Below, one piece after another: positions 25,072 through 33,688 of a stretch of DNA of 64,000 bases (position 1 is its first letter; each line of letters starts with the position of its first letter). Location of the stretch: the NCBI GenBank assembly GCA_963721305.1, contig CAVRIR010000003.1:744001-808000 (forward strand), written 5' to 3'. Both the position numbers and the translations under genes were made by a program. The notes under the pieces were generated by a model. It made no database searches, was not told where the DNA came from, and saw only the letters and a program-made list of their open reading frames with translations. This DNA is from DATAES01 sp963721305 (GTDB taxonomy: Bacteria; Actinomycetota; Acidimicrobiia; Acidimicrobiales; JACDCH01).

Positions 25072-26258
25072 GTGGACTTCGACGACACGCCGGAGGAGGC
25101 GGCCTTCCGCGCGACTGCACGGCAGTGGCTGTCCGCGCAATGCCGTGCCCAAGGGATCGCCCGACGACTTCTCGGCCGGGCACTTCGCCGGCGACATGAG
25201 TCCCGGCGACTACGTGAAGCGTTGCCGCTGGTGGCAAGGGCAGTTGCACGAGGCCGGCTGGGCGGGCATCTCGTGGCCGAAGGCGTTCGGAGGGCGCGGC
25301 GGCAAGTCGATCGAGGAAGCGATCTTCGGTGAGGAACAGGCGAAGTGGGGAGTGTCGGTCGGTGTGTTCGCCGGTCGCGTTCGGCATGGTCGCGCCGACC
25401 CTCATGCAGCATGCGACCGACGCGCAGCAGGCGCGGTACCTGGCGTCGATGCTTCGGGGCGACGAGCTGTGGTGCCAGTTGTTCAGCGAGCCCGATGCGG
25501 GATCCGACCTGGCATCACTGAAAACGCGGGCCGAGCGCGACGGCGACGAGTTCGTCGTCAACGGCCAGAAGGTGTGGACGTCGAACGCGCAGCACAGCGA
25601 GTGGGGGATCCTCATCGCGCGCACCGATCCCGACGCGCCGCGCCACCGCGGTATCACATATTTCGTCGTGGACATGTCGACGCCCGGCATCGACATCCGC
25701 CCGCTGCGGCAGATGAACGGCGAGGCGCACTTCAACGAGGTGTTCCTCAACGACGTGCGCGTGCCGGTCGCCAATGTGATCGGCGACATCGATGACGGCT
25801 GGAAGGTCGCGGTCACGACGTTGTCGAACGAGCGCGTCGCGATCGCCGGTGGATCGGGCATGTCCGATCCCGAGCGAGTGCTGCAACTCGCGTCGACGCT
25901 CGGTGTCCGCTCGGATCCGCTGTTCCGCCAACGGTTCGCGGAGGTCTGGAGCCGCAACGAGATCATCCGCTACCTCCGCCTCCGCAGCCGCACGGCGCTG
26001 TCGCAAGGACGTCGGCCCGGGCCCGAGGCGTCGGTGATGAAGCTGGCGTACGCGCGCTACGTGAAGCAGCTCGGCGATCTCGCCATCGGCATGCAGGGCC
26101 CGTACGGCGCGCTCGATCATCCGGACGCGAGTGCGGACGGGGTCTTCCAGCAGAAGTGGATCAACGCGGTGCAGTCGTCCATCGGCGGTGGCACGGACGA
26201 GATCCAGCGCAACATCGTCGGCGAGCGGGTCCTCGGGCTCCCTCGCGAGCCACGGTAG
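25072..26258 (+). CDS. Acyl-CoA dehydrogenase (FadE), two apparent frameshifts
   Basis: GTG 25072 opens VDFDDTPEEAAFRATARQWL. The frame breaks near 25133-25138, resumes as PKGSPDDFSAGHFAGDMSPG through GWAGISWPKAFGGRGG, breaks again near 25370-25375, and resumes as AFGMVAPTLMQHATDAQQ to the C-terminal GGGTDEIQRNIVGERVLGLP. Each break is repaired by restoring one CG within CGCG. The FAD loop CQLFSEPDAGSDLASLKT is intact, so the full enzyme (~396 residues) is probably functional. It is the first gene after a KstR-like operator and is followed 10 bp later by the repressor gene. Confidence 0.82.
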
Positions 26259-26268
26259 GTTCGGCTCG

Positions 26269-26856
26269 ATGGCCGAGGCGGTGTCGGCGCTCACGAAGAG
26301 CCAGGCGGCCCGGCGCGGCCGCGTGATCGAAGCGGCCCTGAGTCTCGGTGCCGACGGCGGCTACGACGCAGTGCAGATGCGCGACGTCGCGCAGAGCGCC
26401 GGGGTCGCGCTCGGCACGATCTATCGGTACTTCTCGTCGAAGGACCACCTGCTGGCCGAGACGCTCGTCGAGTGGGCCGCCGACCTCGGACGCAAGGTGT
26501 CACGGCGACCGCCAAGGGGCGACACGCTCGCCGACCGGGTCGTCGACGTCCTGCGTCGAGCGACACATGGGATGGAGCTCGAACCGCGGTTGTCGGAAGC
26601 GGTGATCACCGCGCTCACGTCGACGGACCCGCACGCGGCGCGCTGCCAGCGCGAGGTCGGTGACGTGATGGGCAGCATCATCGCCGGCGCGTTCCCACCC
26701 GAGTTCGACGCCGGCATGCGCGACGACATCGTGCGGGTCCTCGGCCACGTCTGGTTCTCGTCGCTCATCGGCTGGGTCAACCGCTGGTACGGCATCAACC
26801 ACGTCGCCGAAGAGCTCGAGATCGCCGCCCACCTCCTCCTCGACCAATACGGCTGA
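26269..26856 (+). CDS. kstR: TetR-family repressor, KstR-like
   Basis: A 195-residue protein from ATG 26269. The N-terminal helix-turn-helix (residues ~14-60) reads RGRVIEAALSLGADGGYDAV, QMRDVAQSAGVALGTIYRYF, SSKDHLLAETL. From memory this closely parallels mycobacterial KstR (GGYEAVQMRAVADRADVAVG, TLYRYFPSKVHLL), the cholesterol-regulon repressor relieved by steroid-CoA. The ligand domain (WFSSLIGWVNRWYGI) also resembles KstR. It lies downstream of a FadE gene behind an operator with perfect arms. Five matching sites in the window make it the obvious regulator of this island. Confidence 0.85.
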   Translation: MAEAVSALTKSQAARRGRVIEAALSLGADGGYDAVQMRDVAQSAGVALGTIYRYFSSKDHLLAETLVEWAADLGRKVSRRPPRGDTLADRVVDVLRRATHGMELEPRLSEAVITALTSTDPHAARCQREVGDVMGSIIAGAFPPEFDAGMRDDIVRVLGHVWFSSLIGWVNRWYGINHVAEELEIAAHLLLDQYG

Positions 26857-26868
26857 CCGCGGTTGACG

Positions 26869-26918
26869 GAATGTTGGATGGAAACGGGCGCTATGGCGCC
26901 CGTTTCACCCGGAGTTCG
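26869..26918 (+). repeat. Dispersed ~50-bp palindromic element, copy 2
   Basis: Begins GAATGTTGGATGG, contains the imperfect palindrome 26882-26905 (core GGGCGCTATGGCGCCC) flanked by AAAC/GTTT, and ends ACCCGGAGTTCGTG. It lies between the convergent kstR-like and FadD4-like genes, where a hairpin with GTTT could act as a terminator. Confidence 0.85.
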
Positions 26919-26958
26919 TGGCTCGGAGGAGTTCGTGGCTTCGGCGGAGTTCGTGGCT
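26911..26958 (+). repeat. Three tandem 13-bp repeats GGAGTTCGTGGCT
   Basis: The 13-mer occurs at 26911, 26928 and 26946, spaced 17-18 bp, immediately after the element's hairpin and just before the FadD4-like stop codon. The first copy is the tail of the dispersed element, so the array looks like local expansion of that tail. Confidence 0.75.
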
Positions 26959-26963
26959 TCGGA

Positions 26964-28515
26964 TCAGATCGAGCGTTGGACGCCTTGCCAGTAGGGGTCG
27001 CGGAGCTTGCGCTTGAAGAGCTTGCCGCTGGGATCGCGGGGCATCTCGCTGGTGAAGTCGTAGGACTTGGGCCGCTTGTACGAGGCGAGGTTGGCCTCCG
27101 CGAACTCGCGCAGCTGCGCCTCGAGCCCGGGGCCGGCTTCCTGTCCTTCTGCGGGCTCGATGACCGCCTTGATCTCCTCGCCCCAGTCCTCGTTGGGGAT
27201 GCCGAAGATGGCGACGTCGCCCACCAACGGACACGTCAGGAAGGTTCCCTCGATCTCGGCTGGGTAGATGTTGACGCCGCCGCTGATGATCATGTCGATC
27301 TTGCGGTCGCGTAGGAACAGGTAACCGTCCTCGTCGAGCTCACCGACGTCGCCGACGGTGAAGAACCCGTCGCGCCGGTTGGCGTTCGTCTTCTCGGGGT
27401 CGCCCTTGTACTCGAAGCTCGCCTGCGCGAGCGACATGTACACGGTGCCGATCTGGTGCGGCGGCAACTGGTTGCCGTCGTCATCGAGGACGCGCACCTC
27501 GGAACCGCTCCACGCCTTGCCCACGGTGCCGGGGCGCTCGAGCCACTCCTTCGAGGTGACGATCGTGCCGCCGCCTTCGGTCGCCGCGTAGTACTCCATG
27601 ATCGCGTCGCCCCACCAGTCGATCATGCGGCGCTTGATCTCGATCGGGCACGGCGCGGCGGCGTGCACCATGCAGCGCAGCGACGACACGTCGTACTTCC
27701 CGCGCACGTCTTCCGGCAGCGCGAGCAAACGGTGGAACTGCGTCGGCACCATGTGCGACGTCGTGACCCGATGGGTCTCGATGAGTCGCAGCATCTCCTC
27801 AGGTGACCACTTGTCCATGAGGACGACGGTGTGGCCCATGTGCAGCGAGTTCGTCGTCCAGAGCAACACCGCGGTGTGGTACAGCGGCGAACCGGTGATG
27901 TGAACGTTGCCCTCTTCCGGCTGCACGCCGAACAACATGAGGAACATCGAGTACAGCGCGCCCATCTCGTCCGGATCGATTTCAGCGAGGGGACGCTTCA
28001 CGCCCTTCGGTCGGCCGGTGGTGCCTGAGGTGTAGTGCATCGGCGCGCCGGCGGAGCGGGCGTCTGGGCGGGTGTCGGGTTGGCCGTCGGTGAGCTCGGC
28101 GTACGGCCGCCACCCGGGGATGGTGCCGATGGCGAAGCGACGGTCCTCCGGGAAGTTCGCCTGTTCCGCCGCGACAGCCAGCGCGCCGGCGAAGCGCTCG
28201 TGGCCGACGAGGACCTTGGCCTCGCTGTCGCTCACGATGTACGCGATCTCCGGACCGACCAGGTGGTGGTTGATCGGGGTCATGTACAGCCCGATCTGCT
28301 GCGCGCCGAGAACGAGTTCCATCATCTCGATGCCGTTCGGCACGACGACCGCGACGGTGTCGCCCCGCTGCAGCCCGAGCGCGCGCGAATCCGTTCGAGA
28401 CCTGATTGGCGCGTGCCGCGAGCTGGCCCGCGGTCACCTCGGTGCCGTCGGGAGCGATGAGCGCAACGCGGTCGGGATCGGCGGCAGCCTGCCGGAAGTA
28501 GCCCAGTTCAGCCAT
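26964..28515 (-). CDS. Acyl-CoA synthetase, FadD4-like (one apparent frameshift)
   Basis: ATG 28515 opens MAELGYFRQAAADPDRVALI. The frame breaks inside an alternating GC run (28379-28387, residue ~43) and resumes as LGLQRGDTVAVVVPNGIEMM to TGA 26964, ~517 residues once one CG is restored. The P-loop is YTSGTTGRPKG, then SPLYHTAVLLWTTNSLHMGH, MVHAAAPCPIEIKRRMIDWW and ISGGVNIYPAEIEG. It resembles mycobacterial FadD4 by memory. It would activate a carboxylic acid, plausibly a steroid intermediate, because a KstR-like site lies 10 bp before the start. Divergent from the OB-fold/thiolase operon. Confidence 0.82.
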
Positions 28516-28525
28516 CGGCGCAGAC

Positions 28526-28539
28526 TAGAACGTGTTTCA
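28526..28539. promoter_or_regulatory. KstR-type operator TAGAACGTGTTTCA
   Basis: This fits TnnAACnnGTTnnA and lies in the 49-bp gap between the divergent FadD4-like gene and the OB-fold/Ltp operon, so it can serve both. Confidence 0.8.
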
Positions 28540-28564
28540 GTTTGCGCGCTAGCGTGCCCGCCCG

Positions 28565-29017
28565 ATGGCAGAACCAACCGAAGTGCTCAGAGCACCGCTG
28601 GTCATCGAGTACCCGTTCTCGCGAACAACCGGCCCGGTCATCGGCGCGTTCCTCACGGGACTGCGCGAACGGGTCGTGGTGGGCACGAGAGCGAGTGACG
28701 ATCGCGTGCTCGTCCCGCCCATGGAGTACGACCCGGACACCGGCGAGGCGCTGACCGAGCTGGTCGAGGTCGGTCCCGCGGCAACCGTGACGACGTACTC
28801 GTGGGTGACCCGCCCGTCGCCCAAACATCCGGTGCAGCGACCGTTCGCCTGGGCGCTGCTCAAGTTCGACGGTGCCGAGTCTGCGCTGCTTCACGCCGTC
28901 GACGCCGGTGATCCGTCGAAGATGTCGGTCGGCTTGCGTGTCGTGCCGCGGTGGCGCGACGAGCGCGAAGGACACATCAACGACATCGAGTGCTTCGTAC
29001 CGGAAGGGGAGTCATGA
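28565..29017 (+). CDS. OB-fold (DUF35-type) protein lacking zinc-ribbon cysteines
   Basis: A 150-residue protein. After a helical start (VIGAFLTGLRERVVVGTRAS) it shows the DUF35 OB-fold pattern (VLVPPMEYDPDTGEALTELV; GPAATVTTYSWVT; FAWALLKFDGAESALLHAVD). The N-terminal rubredoxin-like cysteines are absent; a full DUF35 protein follows with a four-base overlap. OB-fold DUF35 proteins partner thiolase-like or dehydratase proteins in sterol side-chain breakdown (ChsH2-Ltp2 is the studied case). The two OB-fold proteins plus two Ltp proteins probably form a complex. Confidence 0.75.
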   Translation: MAEPTEVLRAPLVIEYPFSRTTGPVIGAFLTGLRERVVVGTRASDDRVLVPPMEYDPDTGEALTELVEVGPAATVTTYSWVTRPSPKHPVQRPFAWALLKFDGAESALLHAVDAGDPSKMSVGLRVVPRWRDEREGHINDIECFVPEGES

Positions 29018-29556
29018 GCGAGCTCACGCTGCCGCCGTCGTTGCAGGACGTCGAGCACGTGAAGAGCGTGCGCACGCCGGCCGAGCTGCGGTACGAGTAC
29101 ACGCCCGGCGCGGCGACGACCCGGTTCCTCACCGGCATCGCCCAGAAGAAGATCATGGGGGAGAGGTGCCCGGTGTGCGGCAAGGTCTACGTGCCGCCCC
29201 GCGGTTCGTGCCCCACTGACGGGGTGCCGACACAGGAGCAGGTCGACCTTCCGCACACCGGCACGCTGACGTCGTTCTGCATCGTGAACGTGCAGTTCTA
29301 CGGGCAGGCCATGGAGGTCCCATACACGAGTGGGCTGATCAAGCTCGACGGTGCCGACCTTCCGCTCATGCATCTCCTGCAGGAGGTCGCGGTCGAGGAC
29401 GTCCGCATCGGTATGCGGGTCGAGGCGGTGTGGGTCGACGACGACAAGATCGGTCCGACGCTCGAGAGCATCCGCTACTTCCGCCCGAACGGCGAGCCCG
29501 ACGCCGACGTCGACCAACCCGGCGAGCACGGATGGGGGGCGTTGGCCGATGCCTGA
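29014..29556 (+). CDS. DUF35 OB-fold protein with zinc ribbon (Rv3521-like)
   Basis: A 180-residue protein from ATG 29014 (MSELTLPPSLQDVEHVKSV). The N-terminal zinc ribbon reads C-P-V-C-G...RGSC-P-T-D: three Cys are present and the usual fourth position is Asp, so metal binding may be altered. The OB fold follows (GTLTSFCIVNVQFYGQAMEV; LLQEVAVEDVRIGMRVEAVW). From memory its position before Ltp4 and Ltp3 matches mycobacterial Rv3521-Rv3522-Rv3523. Overlaps of four bases upstream and eight downstream indicate tight translational coupling. Confidence 0.83.
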   Translation: MSELTLPPSLQDVEHVKSVRTPAELRYEYTPGAATTRFLTGIAQKKIMGERCPVCGKVYVPPRGSCPTDGVPTQEQVDLPHTGTLTSFCIVNVQFYGQAMEVPYTSGLIKLDGADLPLMHLLQEVAVEDVRIGMRVEAVWVDDDKIGPTLESIRYFRPNGEPDADVDQPGEHGWGALADA

Positions 29557-30613
29557 TCGCGACATCGCCATCATCTCGTTCGCGCAGAGCGACCACACCC
29601 GCGCCGTGACCGACGCGAACGAGGTCGAGATGCTCATGCCCGTCACGTCGGCTGCGGTCGAGCGCGCGGGCATGACCAAGAACGACATCCAGTTCACGTG
29701 CAGCGGTTCGACCGACTACCTCGCCGGCACCGCCTTCAGCTTCGTGTCCACCCTCGACGGTGTCGGGCCGTGGCCGCCGATCCAGGAGAGCCACGTCGAG
29801 ATGGACGGCGCGTGGGCGCTGTACGAGGCCTGGGTGAAGCTCCAGCTCGGCGAGATCGACACCGCGTTGATCTACAGCTACAGCAAGTCGTCGCCCGGCC
29901 CGGTGCACGAGGTGCTGAGCAGGCAGCTCGATCCGTTCTTCGTCGCGCCGCTGTGGCCTGATGCCATCTCGCTCGCCGCGCTACAGGCCCGTGCACTGCT
30001 CGAGGCGGGTAAGGCCACGGAGAAGGAGTTCGCCGAGGTCGTGGCCCGCAGCCGCACCGCGGCCCTCGGCAACCCGCACGCGCAGCTCAAGTGGAACAAG
30101 TCGTCCGACGAGGTGCTGGCCGAGCCGATGCTCGTCGATCCGCTGCGCAAGGACGACTGTCCGCCGATCACCGACGGCGTCGGCGCCGTCGTGCTCGCCG
30201 CCGGCGATGTCGCCCGGTCGCATTGCGACCGTCCCGCATGGATCCGCGGCATCGACCATCGCATCGAGTCGGCCGTGCTCGGCCTGCGCGATCTGACCGA
30301 GTCGCCGTCGACTCGGGTGGCGGGTGAGAAGGCCGGCGTCGGCAGGGGATCGGTCGACGTCGCCGAGCTGCATGCGCCGTTCAGCCACCAAGAGCTGATC
30401 CTGCGCGACGCGCTCGGCCTCGGTGACGGCGTCGAGGTCAACCCGTCCGGCGGGGCGCTGTGTGCCAACCCGATCATGGCGGCCGGACTGATCCGCTTCG
30501 GCGAAGCGGCGCAGCGCGTGATCGACGGCCGCGCCAACCGTGCGGTCGCGCACGCCACGTCCGGCGCGTGCCTCCAACAGAACCTCGTCTGTGTGCTCGA
30601 AGGAGACGGCTGA
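29549..30613 (+). CDS. ltp4: Thiolase-like lipid-transfer protein Ltp4
   Basis: A 354-residue protein from ATG 29549 (MPDRDIAIISFAQSDHTRAV). The SCP-x/thiolase fold is visible as FTCSGSTDYLAGTAFSFVST, EMDGAWALYEAWVKLQLGEI and the C-terminal NPSGGALCANPIMAAGLIRF. Length and context match mycobacterial Rv3522. In Rhodococcus, ltp3 and ltp4 are reported to be needed for C24-branched sterol side-chain degradation, so phytosterols are a plausible substrate here. It shares start/stop overlaps with both neighbours. Confidence 0.85.
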   Translation: MPDRDIAIISFAQSDHTRAVTDANEVEMLMPVTSAAVERAGMTKNDIQFTCSGSTDYLAGTAFSFVSTLDGVGPWPPIQESHVEMDGAWALYEAWVKLQLGEIDTALIYSYSKSSPGPVHEVLSRQLDPFFVAPLWPDAISLAALQARALLEAGKATEKEFAEVVARSRTAALGNPHAQLKWNKSSDEVLAEPMLVDPLRKDDCPPITDGVGAVVLAAGDVARSHCDRPAWIRGIDHRIESAVLGLRDLTESPSTRVAGEKAGVGRGSVDVAELHAPFSHQELILRDALGLGDGVEVNPSGGALCANPIMAAGLIRFGEAAQRVIDGRANRAVAHATSGACLQQNLVCVLEGDG

Positions 30614-31772
30614 TGGGCAAGGAACGAGTCGCCGTCATCGGCGTCGGGCAGACGAAGCACCAGGCCACCCGGGGCGACGTCTCGATGTCGGGACTGATCC
30701 GCGAGGCGGCGGACCGTGCGCTGGCGGACGCAGACCTCACGCTTGAACGACATCGATGCGGTCGTCATCGGCAAGGCGCCGGACTTCTTCGAAGGCGTGT
30801 GCATGCCCGAGCTGTACCTGACCGATGCCGTCGCGGCCGCGGGCAAGCCGTTGTTCCGTGTGCACACCGCCGGCTCGGTCGGCGGCTCGACGACGATCGT
30901 CGCGTCGCAGCTCGTGCAGGCGGGCATCCACAAGCGGGTGCTCACGATCGCGTTCGAGAAGCAGTCGGAGAGCGAAGCGATGTGGGCGCTCTCGCTGCCC
31001 ATCCCGTTCCAGCCGCCGATGCATGCCGGCGCGGGCGGCTACTTCGCGCCGCACATCCGCTCGTACATGCGCCGTTCCAAGGCCCCTGATCACATCGGGA
31101 TCCTCGTGGCGTTGAAGGATCGGCGCAACGCGCTCGAAGAACCCCTACGCGCACCTGCACGACCACGACATCAGCTTCGAGTCGATCGAGCAGTCGATGA
31201 TGTTGTGGGACCCGGTCCGCTACGCCGAGACGTGCCCGTCATCCGACGGCGCGTGCGCGCTGGTGCTGGCCTCGGAGGACGCTGTGTCCGGAGCGCGCCC
31301 GCCCGCATGGGTGCTCGGCACCGCCATGCGATCCGAGCCGACCATGTCCGCCGACCGCGACCCGGTGCTGCCCCTCGGCGGCATCCAGTGCTCGCGTGAC
31401 GTGTACCGCCAGGCCGGCATCACCGACCCGCGCAGGCAGATCGACTGCGTGGAGATGTACGTGCCGTTCTCGTGGTTCGAGCCGATGTGGCTCGAGAACC
31501 TGCAGTTCGCCGAGCTCGGTGAGGGTTGGCGGATGGTCGAGGACGGCGCCACGCAGATGGACGGCGACCTGCCGGTGAACATGAGCGGCGGCGTGCTGTC
31601 GTCGAACCCCATCGGCGCGAGCGGCATGCTCCGGTTTGCCGAGGCGGCCATGCAGGTCCGCGGTCAGGCCGGCGAGCACCAGATCGACGATGTCAACATC
31701 GCCCTCGGCCACGCCTACGGCGGCGGCTCGCAGTTCTTCGCCATGTGGCTCGTCGGCGCTGACAAACCGTGA
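30613..31772 (+). CDS. ltp3: Thiolase-like lipid-transfer protein Ltp3 (two apparent frameshifts)
   Basis: ATG 30613 opens MGKERVAVIGVGQTKHQATR. The frame breaks near 30739-30745, resumes as NDIDAVVIGKAPDFFEGVCM with HTAGSVGGSTTIVASQLVQA, breaks again near 31132-31137, and resumes as NPYAHLHDHDISFESIEQSM to NMSGGVLSSNPIGASGMLRF and the end at 31772. Both breaks are repaired by one CG, giving ~387 residues, close to mycobacterial Rv3523. The TGATG overlap with ltp4 and shared regulation suggest a heteromeric thiolase/aldolase acting with the OB-fold proteins. Confidence 0.82.
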
Positions 31773-31784
31773 CCGACCCACTGC

Positions 31785-31834
31785 GAATGTTGGATGGAAA
31801 CGGGTGCTATAGCGCCCGTTTCTCCCCGGAGTTC
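31785..31834 (+). repeat. Dispersed ~50-bp palindromic element, copy 3
   Basis: GAATGTTGGATGG, then palindrome 31798-31821 (core GGGTGCTATAGCGCCC) with AAAC/GTTT ends, then CTCCCCGGAGTTCGTG. It lies between ltp3 and the co-directional SDR gene and could separate their transcripts. Confidence 0.85.
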
Positions 31835-31850
31835 GTGAGGTAGGCCGGTC

Positions 31851-32618
31851 ATGGGACGATTGGACGGGAAGGTCGCGCTCATCAGCGGGGGAGCGCGGGG
31901 ACAAGGCGCGGCCGAAGCGCGGCGGTTTGTCGCGGAGGGCGCCAAGGTCGTCATCGGCGACGTGCTCGTCGACGAGGGAGAAGCGGTCGCGGGCGAACTC
32001 GGACACGACGGCGCATTCGTGCAACTCGACGTGACGTCCGAGAGCTCGTGGCAGGAAGCGGTGAACGAGACCGTCGACGCATTCGGCAGCCTCAGCGTCC
32101 TCGTGAACAACGCCGGTGTGCTCGGCGGGTTCACACCACTGGCGAAGACACCGCTCGACGACTTCATGCGGGTCCTCAACATCAACCTGGTCGGCACGTT
32201 CCTCGGCATGCGCACCGCGGTCCCGGCCCTGCGCGAGAGCGGTGGCGGCGCGATCGTCAACATCTCCTCGACCGCGGGCATGTGGGGCGTCCCGTTCGGT
32301 GCCGGCTACACCGCGAGCAAGTTCGGTGTGCGCGGCATCACGAAGACCGCCGCGCTCGAGTTCGGCCACTACGGCATCCGCGTCAACTCGGTGCATCCCG
32401 GGGGAGTGGCGACGGAGATGACGGCGGCCGTCGGCGACGACGGCAACAGCGACTACTACAAGGCGCTGCCGGTGGCTCGCATCGGCACGGTCGACGACAT
32501 CACCAATCTCGTGCTTTTCCTCGCGTCGGACGAGAGCGCGTACTGCACGGGCACCGAGTTCGTGATCGACGGCGGCATGCAAGCAGGCGACATCCGCCTG
32601 ATGCCGCCGCCCCGCTAG
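31851..32618 (+). CDS. Short-chain dehydrogenase/reductase, hydroxysteroid-dehydrogenase type
   Basis: A 255-residue classical SDR. Cofactor motif SGGARGQG (residues ~12-19), NNAG, active-site Ser in NISSTAG and YxxxK as YTASK are all present; the C-terminus has SAYCTGTEFVIDGGMQAG. From memory it resembles mycobacterial FabG3/Rv2002, a 20-beta/3-alpha hydroxysteroid dehydrogenase, as does MGRLDGKVALISGGARG. An Asp after the second strand (VVIGDVLVDE) favours NAD(H). It has no KstR-like site of its own and is separated from ltp3 by the palindromic element. Confidence 0.85.
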   Translation: MGRLDGKVALISGGARGQGAAEARRFVAEGAKVVIGDVLVDEGEAVAGELGHDGAFVQLDVTSESSWQEAVNETVDAFGSLSVLVNNAGVLGGFTPLAKTPLDDFMRVLNINLVGTFLGMRTAVPALRESGGGAIVNISSTAGMWGVPFGAGYTASKFGVRGITKTAALEFGHYGIRVNSVHPGGVATEMTAAVGDDGNSDYYKALPVARIGTVDDITNLVLFLASDESAYCTGTEFVIDGGMQAGDIRLMPPPR

Positions 32619-32630
32619 TGACCTGAGCCG

Positions 32631-33683
32631 CTAGTTCTTGTCGAGCCGCGCCGATGCGGTCGCCTTGCGGGGCGCCTCGTCCAACCGGTCGGGCCAGTAC
32701 GGAGGCGGGAACACCGTGCGCTCGTCGCCGTCGCCCACGGGTTCCGCGTAGAACTGCGCGCACCACTTGCGGAACTTCATGAACGGCCCGTCGCCATCCG
32801 CAAGCGCAGGCCGGACGAGGTGCGCCTTGTGCTCCCAGATCGGCTTGTCCTCGAGCACCTGCTTGTGGACCTCGTTGACGAAGGCCTTGCCCACGCCTTG
32901 CGTGGTCTCGGGATCACCCATGGTCCGGAAGCGGAAGTTGAACCGCACGATGCACTTGTCCGGTTCGATCGGCGTCGTGACCGCGAGGTTCAACGTGTCG
33001 ACGATGCCGGAGAACGACACGAGCGAGATGCCAGGCCCCCACGACTTCGTGTCGATGCGTCCCTCCATCACGCCTCGCGGCGTAGGGAACTTCTGGTTCG
33101 AACGCATCTGCGAACTGGGGAACCCTGTCTCGTAGGACTCCATCTCGGGGACCGTGGCGGTGTTGTGCACGTACCGGAAGTGCGCGGCATCGACGCCGTT
33201 CTCCGCCATCTCCTGCCACGTCGTGCCGATCTCGTACGAGGTGCGGATGTCGGTCGACCATTCGGGATCGTCGGCGAACTCCGGCACGAGCGGCACGTCC
33301 CACATCGGGGCCACGCTCTCGTCGGGGTGATACCAGGCGAACGACAGGCCGTTGACCTCGGCGACCGGGTACGCGCGGATGCGGCCCTTGGCGTTGGTGC
33401 GCGTGCTGTAGGGGATGTTGGTGTTGCGGCCGTCGCCGTCGAACTGCCAGCCGTGAAACGCGCACACGATCTCGCACCCGGTCACCGAACCCCCGTGACC
33501 GAGATGGGCGCCGAGATGGGGGCAGAACGCGTCCATCACGTGAAGCTCGCCCGACTCGTCGCGCCAACCGACGAGATGGCGCGACCAGTAGTAGAGCGGC
33601 TTCGCCTCGCCGACGACGATGTCCTCCGGGAACCCGACGCAGAACCAACCGAAGGGGATGGGGAACGGGAACCGCTTGTTCAT
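32631..33683 (-). CDS. Rieske non-heme iron oxygenase, KshA/Neverland-like
   Basis: A 350-residue protein. Rieske [2Fe-2S] ligands are C54-x-H56 (FCPHLGAHLGHGG) and C74-x2-H77 (CAFHGWQFDGDG). The mononuclear iron site is N162..D165-x2-H168-x4-H173 (ENGVDAAHFRYVH). The family includes 3-ketosteroid 9-alpha-hydroxylase oxygenase KshA and the DAF-36/Neverland sterol 7-desaturases; the CPHLGAHLGHGG loop looks closer to the latter. It should oxygenate or desaturate the steroid ring with a separate reductase, not present here. ATG 33683 is used; GTG 33692 would overlap the upstream amidohydrolase stop (GTGA) and is a real alternative. Confidence 0.86.
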   Translation of the reverse strand: MNKRFPFPIPFGWFCVGFPEDIVVGEAKPLYYWSRHLVGWRDESGELHVMDAFCPHLGAHLGHGGSVTGCEIVCAFHGWQFDGDGRNTNIPYSTRTNAKGRIRAYPVAEVNGLSFAWYHPDESVAPMWDVPLVPEFADDPEWSTDIRTSYEIGTTWQEMAENGVDAAHFRYVHNTATVPEMESYETGFPSSQMRSNQKFPTPRGVMEGRIDTKSWGPGISLVSFSGIVDTLNLAVTTPIEPDKCIVRFNFRFRTMGDPETTQGVGKAFVNEVHKQVLEDKPIWEHKAHLVRPALADGDGPFMKFRKWCAQFYAEPVGDGDERTVFPPPYWPDRLDEAPRKATASARLDKN

Positions 33684-33688
33684 CGCGG

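Noticed and set aside
28379..28387. Programmed ribosomal frameshift in the GC run of the FadD4-like gene
   Set aside because: The same change occurs in unrelated genes at other CGCG tracts, with no slippery-site or pseudoknot logic, so sequence error is the simpler reading.
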